Positions 19,510-28,872 of a stretch of DNA of 64,000 nucleotides are shown piece by piece. How positions within the stretch are numbered: the stretch's first letter is position 1; each line of letters begins with the position of its first letter. The DNA is from Gnetum montanum. Its lineage: Eukaryota > Streptophyta > Gnetopsida > Gnetales > Gnetaceae. The DNA is taken from NCBI GenBank assembly GCA_015680685.1, contig MNCI01005050.1, positions 98,899 through 162,898 on the forward strand. The letters are read 5' to 3'. The position numbers and the translations under genes were made by a program. Under the pieces are notes generated by a model that saw only the letters and a list, made by a program, of their open reading frames with translations, was not told the DNA's origin and did no database searches.

Positions 19510-20528
19510 AATGGCTTTAGGAACAAGTGATTGGTTGGATTGGCAAATTCGTTTCCTTTCATATCGGCTAGCATGAATGCTCTGTTGTCAAATGCTTTAG
19601 TGACCAAGTAAGGCCCTTCCCAGTTGGCTGAGAATTTGTCCGTGTGTTCCCGAATAGCTTTAAGCACAAGGTCACCCTCTTTGATAGGACGCTTTTTGAT
19701 GTCATGTCGATGTCATTGCCATTGTTGTTTTTGATACCATTCAATCTGATCGAGGGCGTGCATGCATTCTTCCTCCACCGAGTTGAGGTCAATGATGCGC
19801 AGATCATTATTTTTCCCATCGTCGAGGAGTCCGAAAAGTGTTATCCTTAAAGATGGTACCTATAATTCCAAAGGTAAAACAGCTTTTGAACCGTAAACAA
19901 GACTGTATGGCATCTTACCTGTTGAAGTTCGATGTGTAGTACGGTATGCCCACAATGCGTACACCAATTTTTCATGCCATTTTCGCTTGCTTTGGGTGAG
20001 CATCTTTTTGAGTATCGTAATAATCGTTTTGTTTGTCGCCTCTACTTGCCCATTGCCTTGAGGATAGTAAGGGGATGAACGCGAGTGTTTGATCCCTAGA
20101 CTTTCACAAAAGGTTTTGGTCTTGGCACTGTTAAATTGTGGCCCGTTGTTAGTGATGATTATCATGGGAATGCCAAAGTGGGTTACAATGTTTTCAAGAA
20201 TGAAATTGCATACATGTTTGGATGTAGTTTTTCAAAGGGGAGCAGCTCCTACCCACTTCGTGAAGTATTCTATTGCGGTTATAATGAAACTATGACCCAC
20301 AACAGATGAGGGGGTTATCTGGCCAATGAGGTCCAACCCCCACTTTTGAAATGGTCATGTGATTTGCACTGTATGCAACTCATTTGGTGGGACATGTATC
20401 AGATTGCTATGTTTTTGACAAGTACTACATGTTTTAACTTTGGAGAGATAGTCGTATTCCATGTGTGGCCAATAATAGCCTAAACGTCTGATCTTTGTTG
20501 CCATGGCTTTTGGTGCTATGTGTCCTCC
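19510..20528 (-). pseudogene. Integrase of Tat-like copy 1
   Basis: Starts with GGHIAPKAMATKIRRLGYYWP and C-x2-C (TCSTCQ), the zinc-binding part, then WGLDLIGQI with the first catalytic Asp. The second catalytic Asp is replaced: the usual DNG reads NNG at about 20150. The third motif YYPQGNGQVEATN with Glu is present (frame 20165-19860). The C-terminal domain (GDLVLK, NWEGPYLV) follows to 19510 in another frame. Several stops and frame changes break it. It would have integrated element cDNA into the host genome. Confidence 0.8.
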
Positions 20529-21551
20529 TCATAGTCCGTTGTGTACTTGTTCGACAATGGTTTGGGCATCAATACTATTGACGCATGTTAGCAATATGCC
20601 TTCATAGGATCGACAACACAGTGTGTCCCCTACCAGGGTATACTTCTTAGAATGTGTCCGCACTGCGTCTTTCTGTGCATTTGTTAGATGTCGTGGTGTT
20701 TTTCCGCGTAGAAGGTATTCTTTTATGTCGTCGTACCATTCTATCGCATGTGTTGTACTAACAGATGTAATCGGTAATGTGTCAAGAGTATTGGTTATTG
20801 GTTCGGCACAACTGGTCACGGAGCTCGGTAATGCATGGAACATGTCCGGCGATATGTTTAATGCTAATGTGGCTAACGCATCTGCGATGGTGTTATCATT
20901 TCTAGAAACGTGTTGCACATCGATGTCTTCGAATCGCCTCATTAGGTGTTTTGCCAAGTCGCAGTATGGTTGCAAATGTTGGGCTTTACATGTATAAATG
21001 TCTGTGACCTGGTTTATGACTAGTTGCGAGTCTCCTCTGACTAAAAGTCGTGTGATGTCTAAAGCCAATGTTGCTATGAGACCTCTGAGGAGACCTTCGT
21101 ACTCTGCTATGTTGTTTGTACAATGAAAGTTGAAACAATAAGCAAAGGGTCGAATCTCCCCGGAGGGATAAGTGATGACAGCAGCTACACTTCCCCCTCG
21201 CGAGGTGGATTCTCCATCAAAGTTTAGAATGGCATGGTAGTCATTGGGCACTATTTCTATTACACTTATATTCTCATCTGGGAATTCTAGCTCTATTATT
21301 ACTTGATCATGCATTGGTGACGTGGCCATTTGACTTGCTATGGCTTGACCCTTAATCGATGATTGTGCTATGTAACGCAGGTCAAACTCTGCTATCATGG
21401 CTTTCCAGCGGGCTATCCGACTTGTTTCGTAAATGTTTCCTGTTATGGCCCTTAGCACATTATCCTTGCAAATTATATTAACTTGGTTGCAGAAGAGGTA
21501 ATGTTGCCACTTTCTCAAAGAGAAGACCAAAGCTAAACAAGACCTCTCCAC
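20529..21551 (-). pseudogene. RNase H and archaeal-type RNase H, copy 1
   Basis: The open frame of 340 codons begins inside the first RNase H (LALVFSLRKWQHYL, ARWKAMIAEFD) and continues into a second, complete RNase H-like domain. Catalytic residues there: D112 (NFDGES), E150 (NNIAEYEGL), D174 (RGDSQLV) and D224 (TIADALATLA), a full D-E-D-D set. A second RNase H after the first is the known hallmark of Tat-lineage elements. The start of this frame is joined to the RT frame once the duplicated overlap at 21648-21775 is discounted, leaving one TAG. Confidence 0.85.
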
Positions 21552-21589
21552 ATCGTTATACCTTTTCTCGTGGGCAACTAATGCATGGC

Positions 21590-23059
21590 TTAAGTAATAT
21601 ACAGGGACTTCGGTTCTGTCATCTTGTTTCTAGAAAAGCATAGATGAGATGGACGAATCCAAAGTAGCAAGGTAGATGTAAAATGGTTTATCGTTTTGAG
21701 GTGGATAAACNGGATGGACGAATCCAAAGTAGCAAGGTAGATGTAAAATGGTTTATCGTTTTGAGGTGGATAAACCGTGGGTAACCGGGCAAGTGCCGTT
21801 TTAATGTCATCGAATACTTGTTGGCACTGCGGAGTCCATTCAAAATGGATGTTTTTGTGTAACAGGTGGTTCATAGGTTTTATTTTGTCTGTCAATTTTT
21901 CTATGAAGTGCCTGATAAACTGTAATCTACCCTCTAGACCTCGAAGTTCAGTAAGGCTACCTAGTGGTTTTAGGTTTGTTATGGCCTTAACCTTATCGGG
22001 GTCTACTCGTATCCCTACTTCTGAGGCTATAAATCCAAGCATTTTGCCTGTCTTGAAGCCGAAGACACATTTTTTCAGGTTGAGTCTCAATTCATACTTT
22101 AAATAATGCTTTAATACTAAGTCGATATCTTGTACATGTTGTTCCTCTGTCTTTGATTTAACCACAATTTCATCCACGTAATCGTTGAGCGAGTGTAACA
22201 TGTAATCACTAAAGATGAATGTCATAGCTCTTTGATACGTGGCCCCGGCGTTCTTGAGACCAAAAGGCATCATTGTGTAGCAAAAGGTCCCCCATGGTGT
22301 CATAAAGGTAGTTCGGAGCTGATGCTCCGGGTTAATACGTATCTGGTTGTATCCTGAGAAGCCATCCATAAAAGATAATAGTGCGTGCCCAGCAGTGGAG
22401 TCAACAAGTTGATCGATGCTGGGTAGAGGAAAATCATCTTTTATGGTTGCAACATTTAAATCCCGAAAGTCAATGCATAGGCGAATGCTTCCGTTCTTTT
22501 TCGGGACAATGACCATGTTGGATACCCATTCGGTGTAATCAATAGCTCGAATGAAGCCAACCTGATAAAGCTTGGTGATCTCATTGCGAACTGCTAAGGC
22601 CACCTCAGGTTTAACCTTTTGTGCTTTTTGTTTTACTGGTCTCAACTTCGGGTCAAGGATAATATTGTGTTGGATAATTCTGGGATCTAACCCGGGCATA
22701 TCCGTATAGGACCAAGCGAATGCTTTCATATTTTTCCTAAGCACGTTCTCAATGTCTGTGGCTAATTGTGGTTTTAGTAATGTGCTTAACTTTAGTATTT
22801 TGGTTTCCCCATCGGGCATGGTTATGGGGGTTTTGGCCAACGGGTCTTCAGTGATGTTTTCGGCTTCTATGTCGAGGGATTTTGTCATGCTTTTGTAGTC
22901 GTCTATTATTTGCTGTGTTGAGGCGATGACTGCGTCTTTCGTTGATGAACTTAGGTGGATGAGGCTCGTGTTGATATCCCTTGTAATTTTGCCATATGGT
23001 CCATCGATAATTAATGGTTCGATTAAGCGTTGGCGATCCATCGGGCTTGCTCCTACCAA
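21590..23059 (-). pseudogene. Reverse transcriptase of Tat-like copy 1
   Basis: 489 codons from an ATG-less start: the frame opens at TTG within the putative splice acceptor and the first ATG is at 23041. RT motifs: EWVSNMVIVPKKNG (177-190), LCIDFRDLN (194-202), FMDGFSGYNQI (230-240), MPFGLKNAGATYQR (264-277) and the catalytic box YVDE (294-297). Canonical RT has YVDD, so the second Asp is lost here. MLGFIASEVGI and the connection domain follow. The apparent end at 21590 is caused by the unmerged overlap at 21711. It is missing any direct link to protease: 5.8 kb with a + strand gene separates them. Confidence 0.85.
21648..21775. other. Duplicated contig overlap around single N (21711)
   Basis: 21648-21710 (63 bases) is repeated at 21713-21775. 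It splits the RT/RNase H frame artificially. Confidence 0.85.
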
Positions 23060-23082
23060 TAAACAGAGAGCAGAATGAGCTA
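23053..23082 (-). promoter_or_regulatory. Putative splice acceptor before RT, copy 1
   Basis: Minus strand reads a pyrimidine-rich tract (CATTCTGCTCTCTGTTTATT) then GGTAG, after which the RT frame begins (GAGCAAGCCC). Copies 2 (39397-39416, TTTTTGCAG) and 3 (54985-54996, TTTTGGTAG) have acceptors at the same place. Ogre elements are known to splice out an intron between protease and RT; this fits that position. Confidence 0.55.
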
Positions 23083-23180
23083 ATGGACATCGTTCTATGT
23101 TTTTCTGGTAATTTTGAATTATGTGTACTTACATAATGGTGGATTATCGTCGCACCGGGACGCATGGCAATTTAGGGCCT

Positions 23181-23430
23181 TACCGGGCCATAAGTGGTAG
23201 TTTAACGTCTTACCGGGTCATAAGTGGCAGTTTAACGCCTTACCGGGCCGTAAGTGGCAGTTTAAAGCCTTATTTGGCCATAAGTGGCAGTTTAACACCT
23301 TACTGGGCTGTTACTGGATTGGAGGATGGCAGTTTAAGGCCATACCGGGCCATAGGCGGCAATTTAATGCCTTACCAGGCGATAAGTGGCAGTTTAACGC
23401 CTTACCGGGCGACATGTGGCAGTTTACGCC
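23181..23430. repeat. 30-bp minisatellite, copy 1, between RT and antisense gene
   Basis: Eight units, mostly exactly 30 bases, of the form TACCGGGCCATAAGTGGCAG followed by TTTAACGCCT. Because 30 is a multiple of three, the array translates as an apparent repeated protein on the + strand, which I do not believe is real. Equivalent positions in copies 2 and 3: 39530-39800 and 55110-55480. Confidence 0.85.
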
Positions 23431-23613
23431 AGAGTGTTCAGCGTAAACGTCCAGAATGGGGTCCACGGGGGAACTAGGATGTAGTAATTTCTTTTTTTTA
23501 TATTTTTTATTATTTTTCCTAGGCAAATTTTAGCGAAACATAAGTAAAAAGGCACAAAATGGCAAAAAGGGAGCAATGGCGGCATAAGCGGCGGTGGCGG
23601 TGTCAACGGAGCG

Positions 23614-23623
23614 CTATAAAAAG
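23614..23623 (+). promoter_or_regulatory. TATA box of antisense gene, copy 1
   Basis: CTATAAAAAG lies 228 bases upstream of the first ATG of the + strand gene. Copies 2 and 3 have TATA boxes in the corresponding place (39998-40007 and 55661-55670) with similar flanks. Confidence 0.6.
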
Positions 23624-23639
23624 TGGGGATGCGTTTCAT

Positions 23640-24660
23640 TTGTTACATTGCATTCTGGCGTAAGCGATTGAGTGAGTGTAAGCATAAACTGCGGAACCTA
23701 GCGTAAGCGTAAAACCCAAACCCCAGCATAAACGCCAAACCCAAACCCCAGCGTAGACACTGACTATCAAACCCCAGCATAGACACTGAGCGTAGGCGTA
23801 CAGAGTTTCAACCCTTAGCACGAGCTATCAATCCCAGCATAAACGCCAAGATGGGCAAGGGCAAGGAGGTGGAAGGGCAGGGAAGAAAGAGTCTTGACTT
23901 GACCTTTGCGGAGGAGAGTGAAGCCATGTTGTAGTGCCTGCCCCGGCCAAGGATTCCATCATGGCTTGGAACATCGCACAGGTAGGCTTTGATCTTGACT
24001 CTGTTTATTACCTTCATAGCATAGACGGTCTTGTACACAGTCTCGGTGTATACGTCGAGCGTATACGCTCAGCGTAACAGGTTAGCTTAGAGGGTTTCGG
24101 TGTATACGCCGAGCGTAAATTCGTAGTGTAAAGTTGGGTTAGCGTAGACTGTCAGGGCGTAATCGGTTTTATCAGCGTGAACACTTTTTCTGCACGATTA
24201 TATCAACGTCACGAAGTTTTATCAGCGTAAGTTTTCTGTTCTATCAGCCTAAGTTTTGTTTCCATTGTGACGATGTATATGCTAAGGTGTTTCTTCGGCG
24301 TATACGCTGAACGTACACAGCTGTTCTTTTAATTATGATGCAGCGTAGACTTGTTTTTCATATTTCTGGCATAAACTGTTTGCTCAATGTTTAGCATAGA
24401 CTATTTACGTTGGCCACTTCCGTGGCGTATACGCCGGGGGTTTCTTTAGCATATATGCTGAATGTAAGGGGTTTGGGCGTCAGCGTAATCAGTTAGTTGT
24501 CAGCGTATACGCTGGGTCAGGCAGCGTATACGCCAGGCGTAAACAGATTTTGGCAGTGTATATGCTAAGTTTAGCGACATTTACGCTGGGCGTAAACAAA
24601 TTTCGGCAGCGTCTATGCTAGGTTTTGACAGTGTATATGCCGAGCGTAAATAGTTTGAAA
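23640..24660. repeat. AGCGTATACGCT palindrome field around antisense exon 1
   Basis: Numerous GCGTATACGC, GCGTAAAC and related words, most complete near 24050, 24295, 24425 and 24500-24530, covering the 5' UTR and intron 1 of the antisense gene. The same word fills the copy 1 LTRs and gag leader. Confidence 0.75.
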
Positions 24661-24754
24661 AATTTTCTAAGTGTCAGTCTACTATGTGAACTTTGGTTTT
24701 TTGCGTTGTTTTGGTGCATGGCTAATTTTATGTTGATACTTTGGTTGTTTGTAG

Positions 24755-25204
24755 GGACAGTAAGCCATTTCTCCTTGTGGTTGAGCTTGTTGGGGTGTTA
24801 ACGTGGTTTGGCCCCATGGATGCGAACGAGCCTACCTCGGACCTAACCGTGGAACACAACGGGGTTTGGTTTAGAGAAGGTGCACCTGATTTCTTGTCCT
24901 TCATATTGGACAACTTCGAGGTAGTCATCTGGTCACACCTGAATGAACTGGTGGCACGGAGCATCATTGAGGCAATGCTACTAGGAGCCGCGGAGGGCAT
25001 CCTTGTCTTTATGGAAGACATCGACGAGGGGCCATTTATGAATGAGGACGGTTCTTCGCGCTGGCCTAAGTCTGCATGCCCATTAGCGCATGTGTGGGCC
25101 CGATTACCACAAGGGCAGGACTACCTTGATAATACTTTATTTTTAGCCACACGCGTGCATACATTATTCCAGAACCCTCCTAGCACAGTGTATCGAGTGG
25201 GCAG
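24755..25204 (+). CDS. Antisense gene exon 2: FCP1/NIF-like domain
   Basis: Open throughout. KPFLLVVELVGVL stands where FCP1/NIF (HAD-type) phosphatases have a (K/R)-(x)-LLVLDLDxTL strand, so the nucleophile Asp is Glu and the second Asp is absent. GAPDFLSFILDNFEVVIWSH matches the RPFxxEFLxxxxxxFEVVIWSS block of plant NIF proteins, and YLDNTLFLATRVHTLFQNPP matches the family's TLLIDDSPxKxxLNPP block, with its Asp pair also changed. Copy 3 keeps the closer form IIWSSL. The fold is therefore recognisable but catalysis is unlikely; a binding role is possible. The exon begins after an acceptor TTGTTTGTAG and ends at CAG|GTAGGA. Confidence 0.68.
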
Positions 25205-25634
25205 GTAGGACAGTTCAAGTCTATTGCTTCTTTTCACCATTTGGCATGTGTCTCGATTTTGACATTCATTCGTTTACAGGCCTAAAACTAATGCGGACGG
25301 GATATGTGTCAAAGATGATGGGCTTGCCTTAACTCGTACTACTCTAGAGGCATTTATGGCAGGTCCTACCCTTCGTAAAACTGTGATAGGTTTGATGAAG
25401 GGTGATATCATCTATTTTCACTAGCGATTCTCTAGAGCGCTGGCATTGTGCCAAGCTCGTGGATGGCTGGATAAAGATTGGTTGGACAAGGGGCCAATTT
25501 TCCCTCATGACTATGGTCTAGGCAGCACATCCAAGTCTACAACGGGAGGTAAACGACAATGCCTTATGGATGTGCCAACGTGTTTTAACTGTCGAAAGTC
25601 ATACTGATACGACAATTTTACATTACGTTTGCAG

Positions 25635-26610
25635 TTGATGCATCTCCTGGCGGGGATCCTATCACAACCGGGCGAACTGAGACCACATTGTCAATGAAGT
25701 TCGGGGAGGTGGCTAAGGCTCAAAAATGGTTACGCAACCATGCTTCACCATCTATTGTTCCCTACTTGGATAATGCTGGCCTGATGGAGCTCTTCATGAC
25801 CCTAAGTCCTGATATATCAATAGAGGAAATGATTGGGATCGTAGATTCTTTTAATGAGTTTTTCTTGTACTATAGCACCCGAATTAAGGGTATTAAGGTA
25901 ATTTTCCACTTGTCGCCGGAATTCTTTTCAGACTTATTTGGGGTACCGGCAAGTGGCATAAGTGTAGTATTAGACAGAGCTTCATACGGTGTGCGAGTTG
26001 GAGGACTGGTTGGGTCTGGCCAAGGGTGCCAAGGGGTTTCCGATGTAGGGGAAGGCTAAGGTGGAGGAGGTAAATGAATTGTATCCCTTGTTTAGGACGC
26101 GGGTGTTTCCCAAGACCCTTTCCCAAGTGAAGAACCTTGGGGTTGAGGCTGTGCGCGTTATGCGCACTATTCTAGAGACTGGCGTGCGTTATAACTAGGC
26201 TGAATTTCTGTTGTCGGGAATGCACAAGGAGATAGTGCGGTTGTGCTCGAATGTCGAGGCGCAATCCCACTTCACCTTTGCCTTCTTCGCCAGTTACCTT
26301 CGCCTTTTTGGTAGTCCGCGCGGGTAACAAGTTTGTTCTATGGGATCGGGGTCAACTATCCCGCCCGTGGATCAACCACTTGTACAACACAGCCAAATCC
26401 CAGGATGCGCCTGAAGGCATCGACGAGTTCGTGACTATTACGAATGAGGGATCATTGGGCACCTCCATTCATACTCGCGATAGTCTGAGGTTAGAGCCAG
26501 ATAATGTGCCCCTTACTGCAAGAAGGGCTGAGCGGGTTATCAAAGAAACCGTGGGCCATGCCAAGACAAAGCTGAAGAGACACGAATGCCCAACTGGAGA
26601 AGTTTCAAAT
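25635..26610 (+). pseudogene. Antisense gene exon 4: domain of uncertain family
   Basis: Reads AGLMELFMTLSPDISIEEMIGIVDSF and then IKGIKVIFHLSPEFFSDLFGVPASG. Copies 2 and 3 conserve this as VHGVRVVLDLNDAFFIDLFGLP and VHG, VVLEIND, FMNLFNVP. A G-h-x-h-x-h-S/N-x-x-x-h-x-x-L-h-G-h-P pattern after a helical segment recalls the plant mobile domain and related plant transposon-associated domains, but the resemblance is weak. After about 25980 the homologous frame shifts (ELEDWLGLAKG, matching EDIEEWLGVAKG in copy 3). It has TAG at 26046 and 26196 and shifts again near 26310 to end in KTKLKRHECP before GTAAGC. Confidence 0.5.
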
Positions 26611-27352
26611 GTAAGCTAGCAGTGAGTGAAGTGCATAAGGTTTAAGATGCCCGGTATGCAGCCTTGGCCAGCTTATCTTTTTATTGTTTTTATTTTGTTC
26701 ATAATTTTTCTTTTCAATTGCTTACATGTCACTAACGTCTTTGTCTTGATTCGAGAAGTGAGGAAGCAGGCGCTAGAAACCATTTCGGAGGAGGAGGAGA
26801 TGAATACGAAGAGAAATAATGAAGAGGAAAATGTGGGTAAAGATCAGAGAGGAGGAACTGAGGAATTAAAGGAGAACACCACGGAAATTGAGCCGCTAGA
26901 TGACCAAGGTGGTGTCGATCAAATGTTCCGCAGGTTTCTTCAGGGAGATTTGGATTTAGGTGCTCCCCCAAAAGGTGACGAGGGGCGCGGTATGTTTTCT
27001 CTTTATCTTATTTCAATTTGTCCTATTAGTTGTCATTTCTGTGATATTTTATCTTTAAATTTTCATTTTTCTCAGATGAAGGGAGCCAAACCAGGATGAT
27101 GCAGTTAGATGTACCGATGAAGACGGTTCCCCCTGAGAGGACTGCTGAGGTTAGTTCCCGCACCCGTGAGCCATTTACTTGGTCTGAAATGCCAAGTAAG
27201 ATGGATTTTTTGGCTGGGATTGCAGAAGAAGTCATCGAGTGAATTCAGGAGACCCACCCCGAAATAGGTATATGATTTTTAAATAGTTTGGCGTTTTAGA
27301 GTGTCACACCTTGCTTCTATTGTCTTTCCATTTGATTGTTTCGTACGCATAG

Positions 27353-28137
27353 GTTCCAAGTTGAGGTGGGATCCCTCCGAGGTGATTAGCACTGACAGTT
27401 TGCCTACGCTGCCCCTAGAAGTGGAACAGGTACAGAGTCCGATTTATGATGAGGTGGCAGAAAGCCTTGTCCATAACTCCAAGTTGGTGTGGACCTGTAG
27501 GCGATCCATTGAACAACTATGGTTGCAGATCCAGGCAAAGGAGAAGGAAGTCTCCGAGTTATCAGCCGAACGCGACGACCTCAAAGCTCATTATGAGTTT
27601 GCTTCGGCCCGATTAGCAGGTGATAGTTCTTGGTGAACATCCGAGATTACGTATAATAGATATTGGAACTTGTTAAATCGCCATGCGTCACTAACTCAGA
27701 GGTTCGCGGAACATAAAGCCCAGATAGACCTATTGAATCTTAAGTGTCAGGATTGGAAGGCATTTGCCTCCAAGGTGCGTAAGTGGGGTCAAGATCAGAA
27801 GAATCATAAGCACCACTATAAGAAATCGTTGAAAGAAGTTTCTATAGAGAAATGATAACTTGAGATGTTCATAGAGGGTTTGGGCTTACGTTCTGCGTTC
27901 GATACTTTTGCGGAGAACACCATAGTTGAGATGGAATCTCCTAAGAGGGTTATTATCACTGCTTCTGGGGAAGTTACTGTGGGTGAATTTCCTTTGAAAT
28001 GTCTTGTCTACTTGGCTGTTGACAAGGGAAAGGCCTTGGCAGACGTCGACCTAGGCCTCGGTGAAACAGATTGGACTAGTGTTTCGGAGGAGGAAATCCT
28101 TCGTCGATTGGACTTTGGTTTGGGGAGGTCTCCTATG
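27353..28137 (+). pseudogene. Antisense gene exon 7: helical, charged segment
   Basis: TCRRSIEQLWLQIQAKEKEV and SELSAERDDLKAHYEFASAR look like a coiled coil with heptad-like spacing. Next comes a block conserved in all three copies: QIDLL, QDWKAFASKVRKWGQDQKNH, KHHYKK (copy 3: MDLL, DWKDYSAKVYEWGYSQKNH). The Lys/His-rich end might bind nucleic acid; that is inference. Three stops interrupt it (a TGA near 27634 and two codons near 27855). It ends at ATG|GTAAGT. Confidence 0.6.
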
Positions 28138-28639
28138 GTAAGTATTTTGTCATTGTGAACTTGACCTACTAAAGAATGTTTGAAACTTTAATGCTCTCTT
28201 GTTCTTATATTGGTTGTCTCATTTTGTACTTTCAGGATGAAGGTGGTGACGATGCTCAAGAGGCTGGCCCCAGTGGAGCAGAGGCCCCTGACGCCAGTGG
28301 ATCTAAAGGGGACGATCCTCCCATCCCAGATGCTTAGATTCTAGTTTTGTTTTTAGTTTTCTGTTTTATGGGACTATTCTGATTCTAATTGATACGGGAA
28401 TTGTAAATTGAAAACTTTGAGGTATTTTTAGAGAGGTGGTCAAAAACAGTTAACTCTTGTAATTGCATATCATTGCATATATATAAAATATTTTTGTTGA
28501 TTTTGAGTTTATTTGCACACACGACACGACAAGGTAAAATGTTTTTGGTTTACTTTTTTTCTTTAAGCATGATGCACTAGAGTAATTATAAATGATAGGC
28601 GAAAAGGAAAACAAAGTATAGGTGTAGGAACTAGTTTAA

Positions 28640-28870
28640 GGCCATTTCGGGCCCCAATGTAGGCAAAGGACATTTCGGATGACATGGGTAGATTTTTCTG
28701 TTGACCGATCATTGCTGATCGTGGCTAGTTTTACGTCTTTGCGGACATGATAGTTTAACATCGTTCCAGACTTGGAGTGTAGCTTAGTGTCTTTTTTTTT
28801 GACTTGTTGTAGTTTAATGTCATTTCAAACGGGTTGTAGTTTAACGTCGTTTCAGACATGTTTGAGATGA
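28640..28870. repeat. GGCC-type minisatellite, copy 1, after antisense gene
   Basis: Degenerate units with AGTTTAAGGCCATTTCGGGCC and AGTTTAACGTCGTTTCAGAC cores separate the end of the antisense gene from the end of the protease frame. Better-kept versions are at 47580-47900 and 60640-60890. Confidence 0.65.
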
Positions 28871-28872
28871 CA

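Larger units (their letters stand above)
23851..28337 (+). pseudogene. Eight-exon antisense gene of Tat-like copy 1
   Basis: Lies between protease and RT on the strand opposite to gag-pol. Exons by splice signals and homology to copies 2 and 3: 23851-23981, 24755-25204, 25280-25548, 25635-26610, 26756-26989, 27076-27267, 27353-28137, 28236-28337 (stop at 28335). Introns are 74-146 bases except the first (773). The junctions are GT-AG and the phases I checked agree (exon 1 ends phase 2, exon 3 phase 1, exon 7 phase 0). The product is about 1045 codons: basic N-terminus, FCP1/NIF-like domain, unknown middle domain, acidic linker, helical segment, acidic tail. Breaks: TAG in exons 1, 3 and 4 (twice), two frameshifts in exon 4, a stop in exon 6 and several in exon 7. 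No family hit is certain beyond the FCP1-like part. It may be a captured host gene or an element-encoded regulator. Confidence 0.8.

Noticed and set aside
23121-23477. 118-codon frame with a repeated 10-residue unit (YRAISGSLTP)
   Set aside because: It is the translation of a 30-bp minisatellite whose period keeps frame; other copies have different periods and no such frame.
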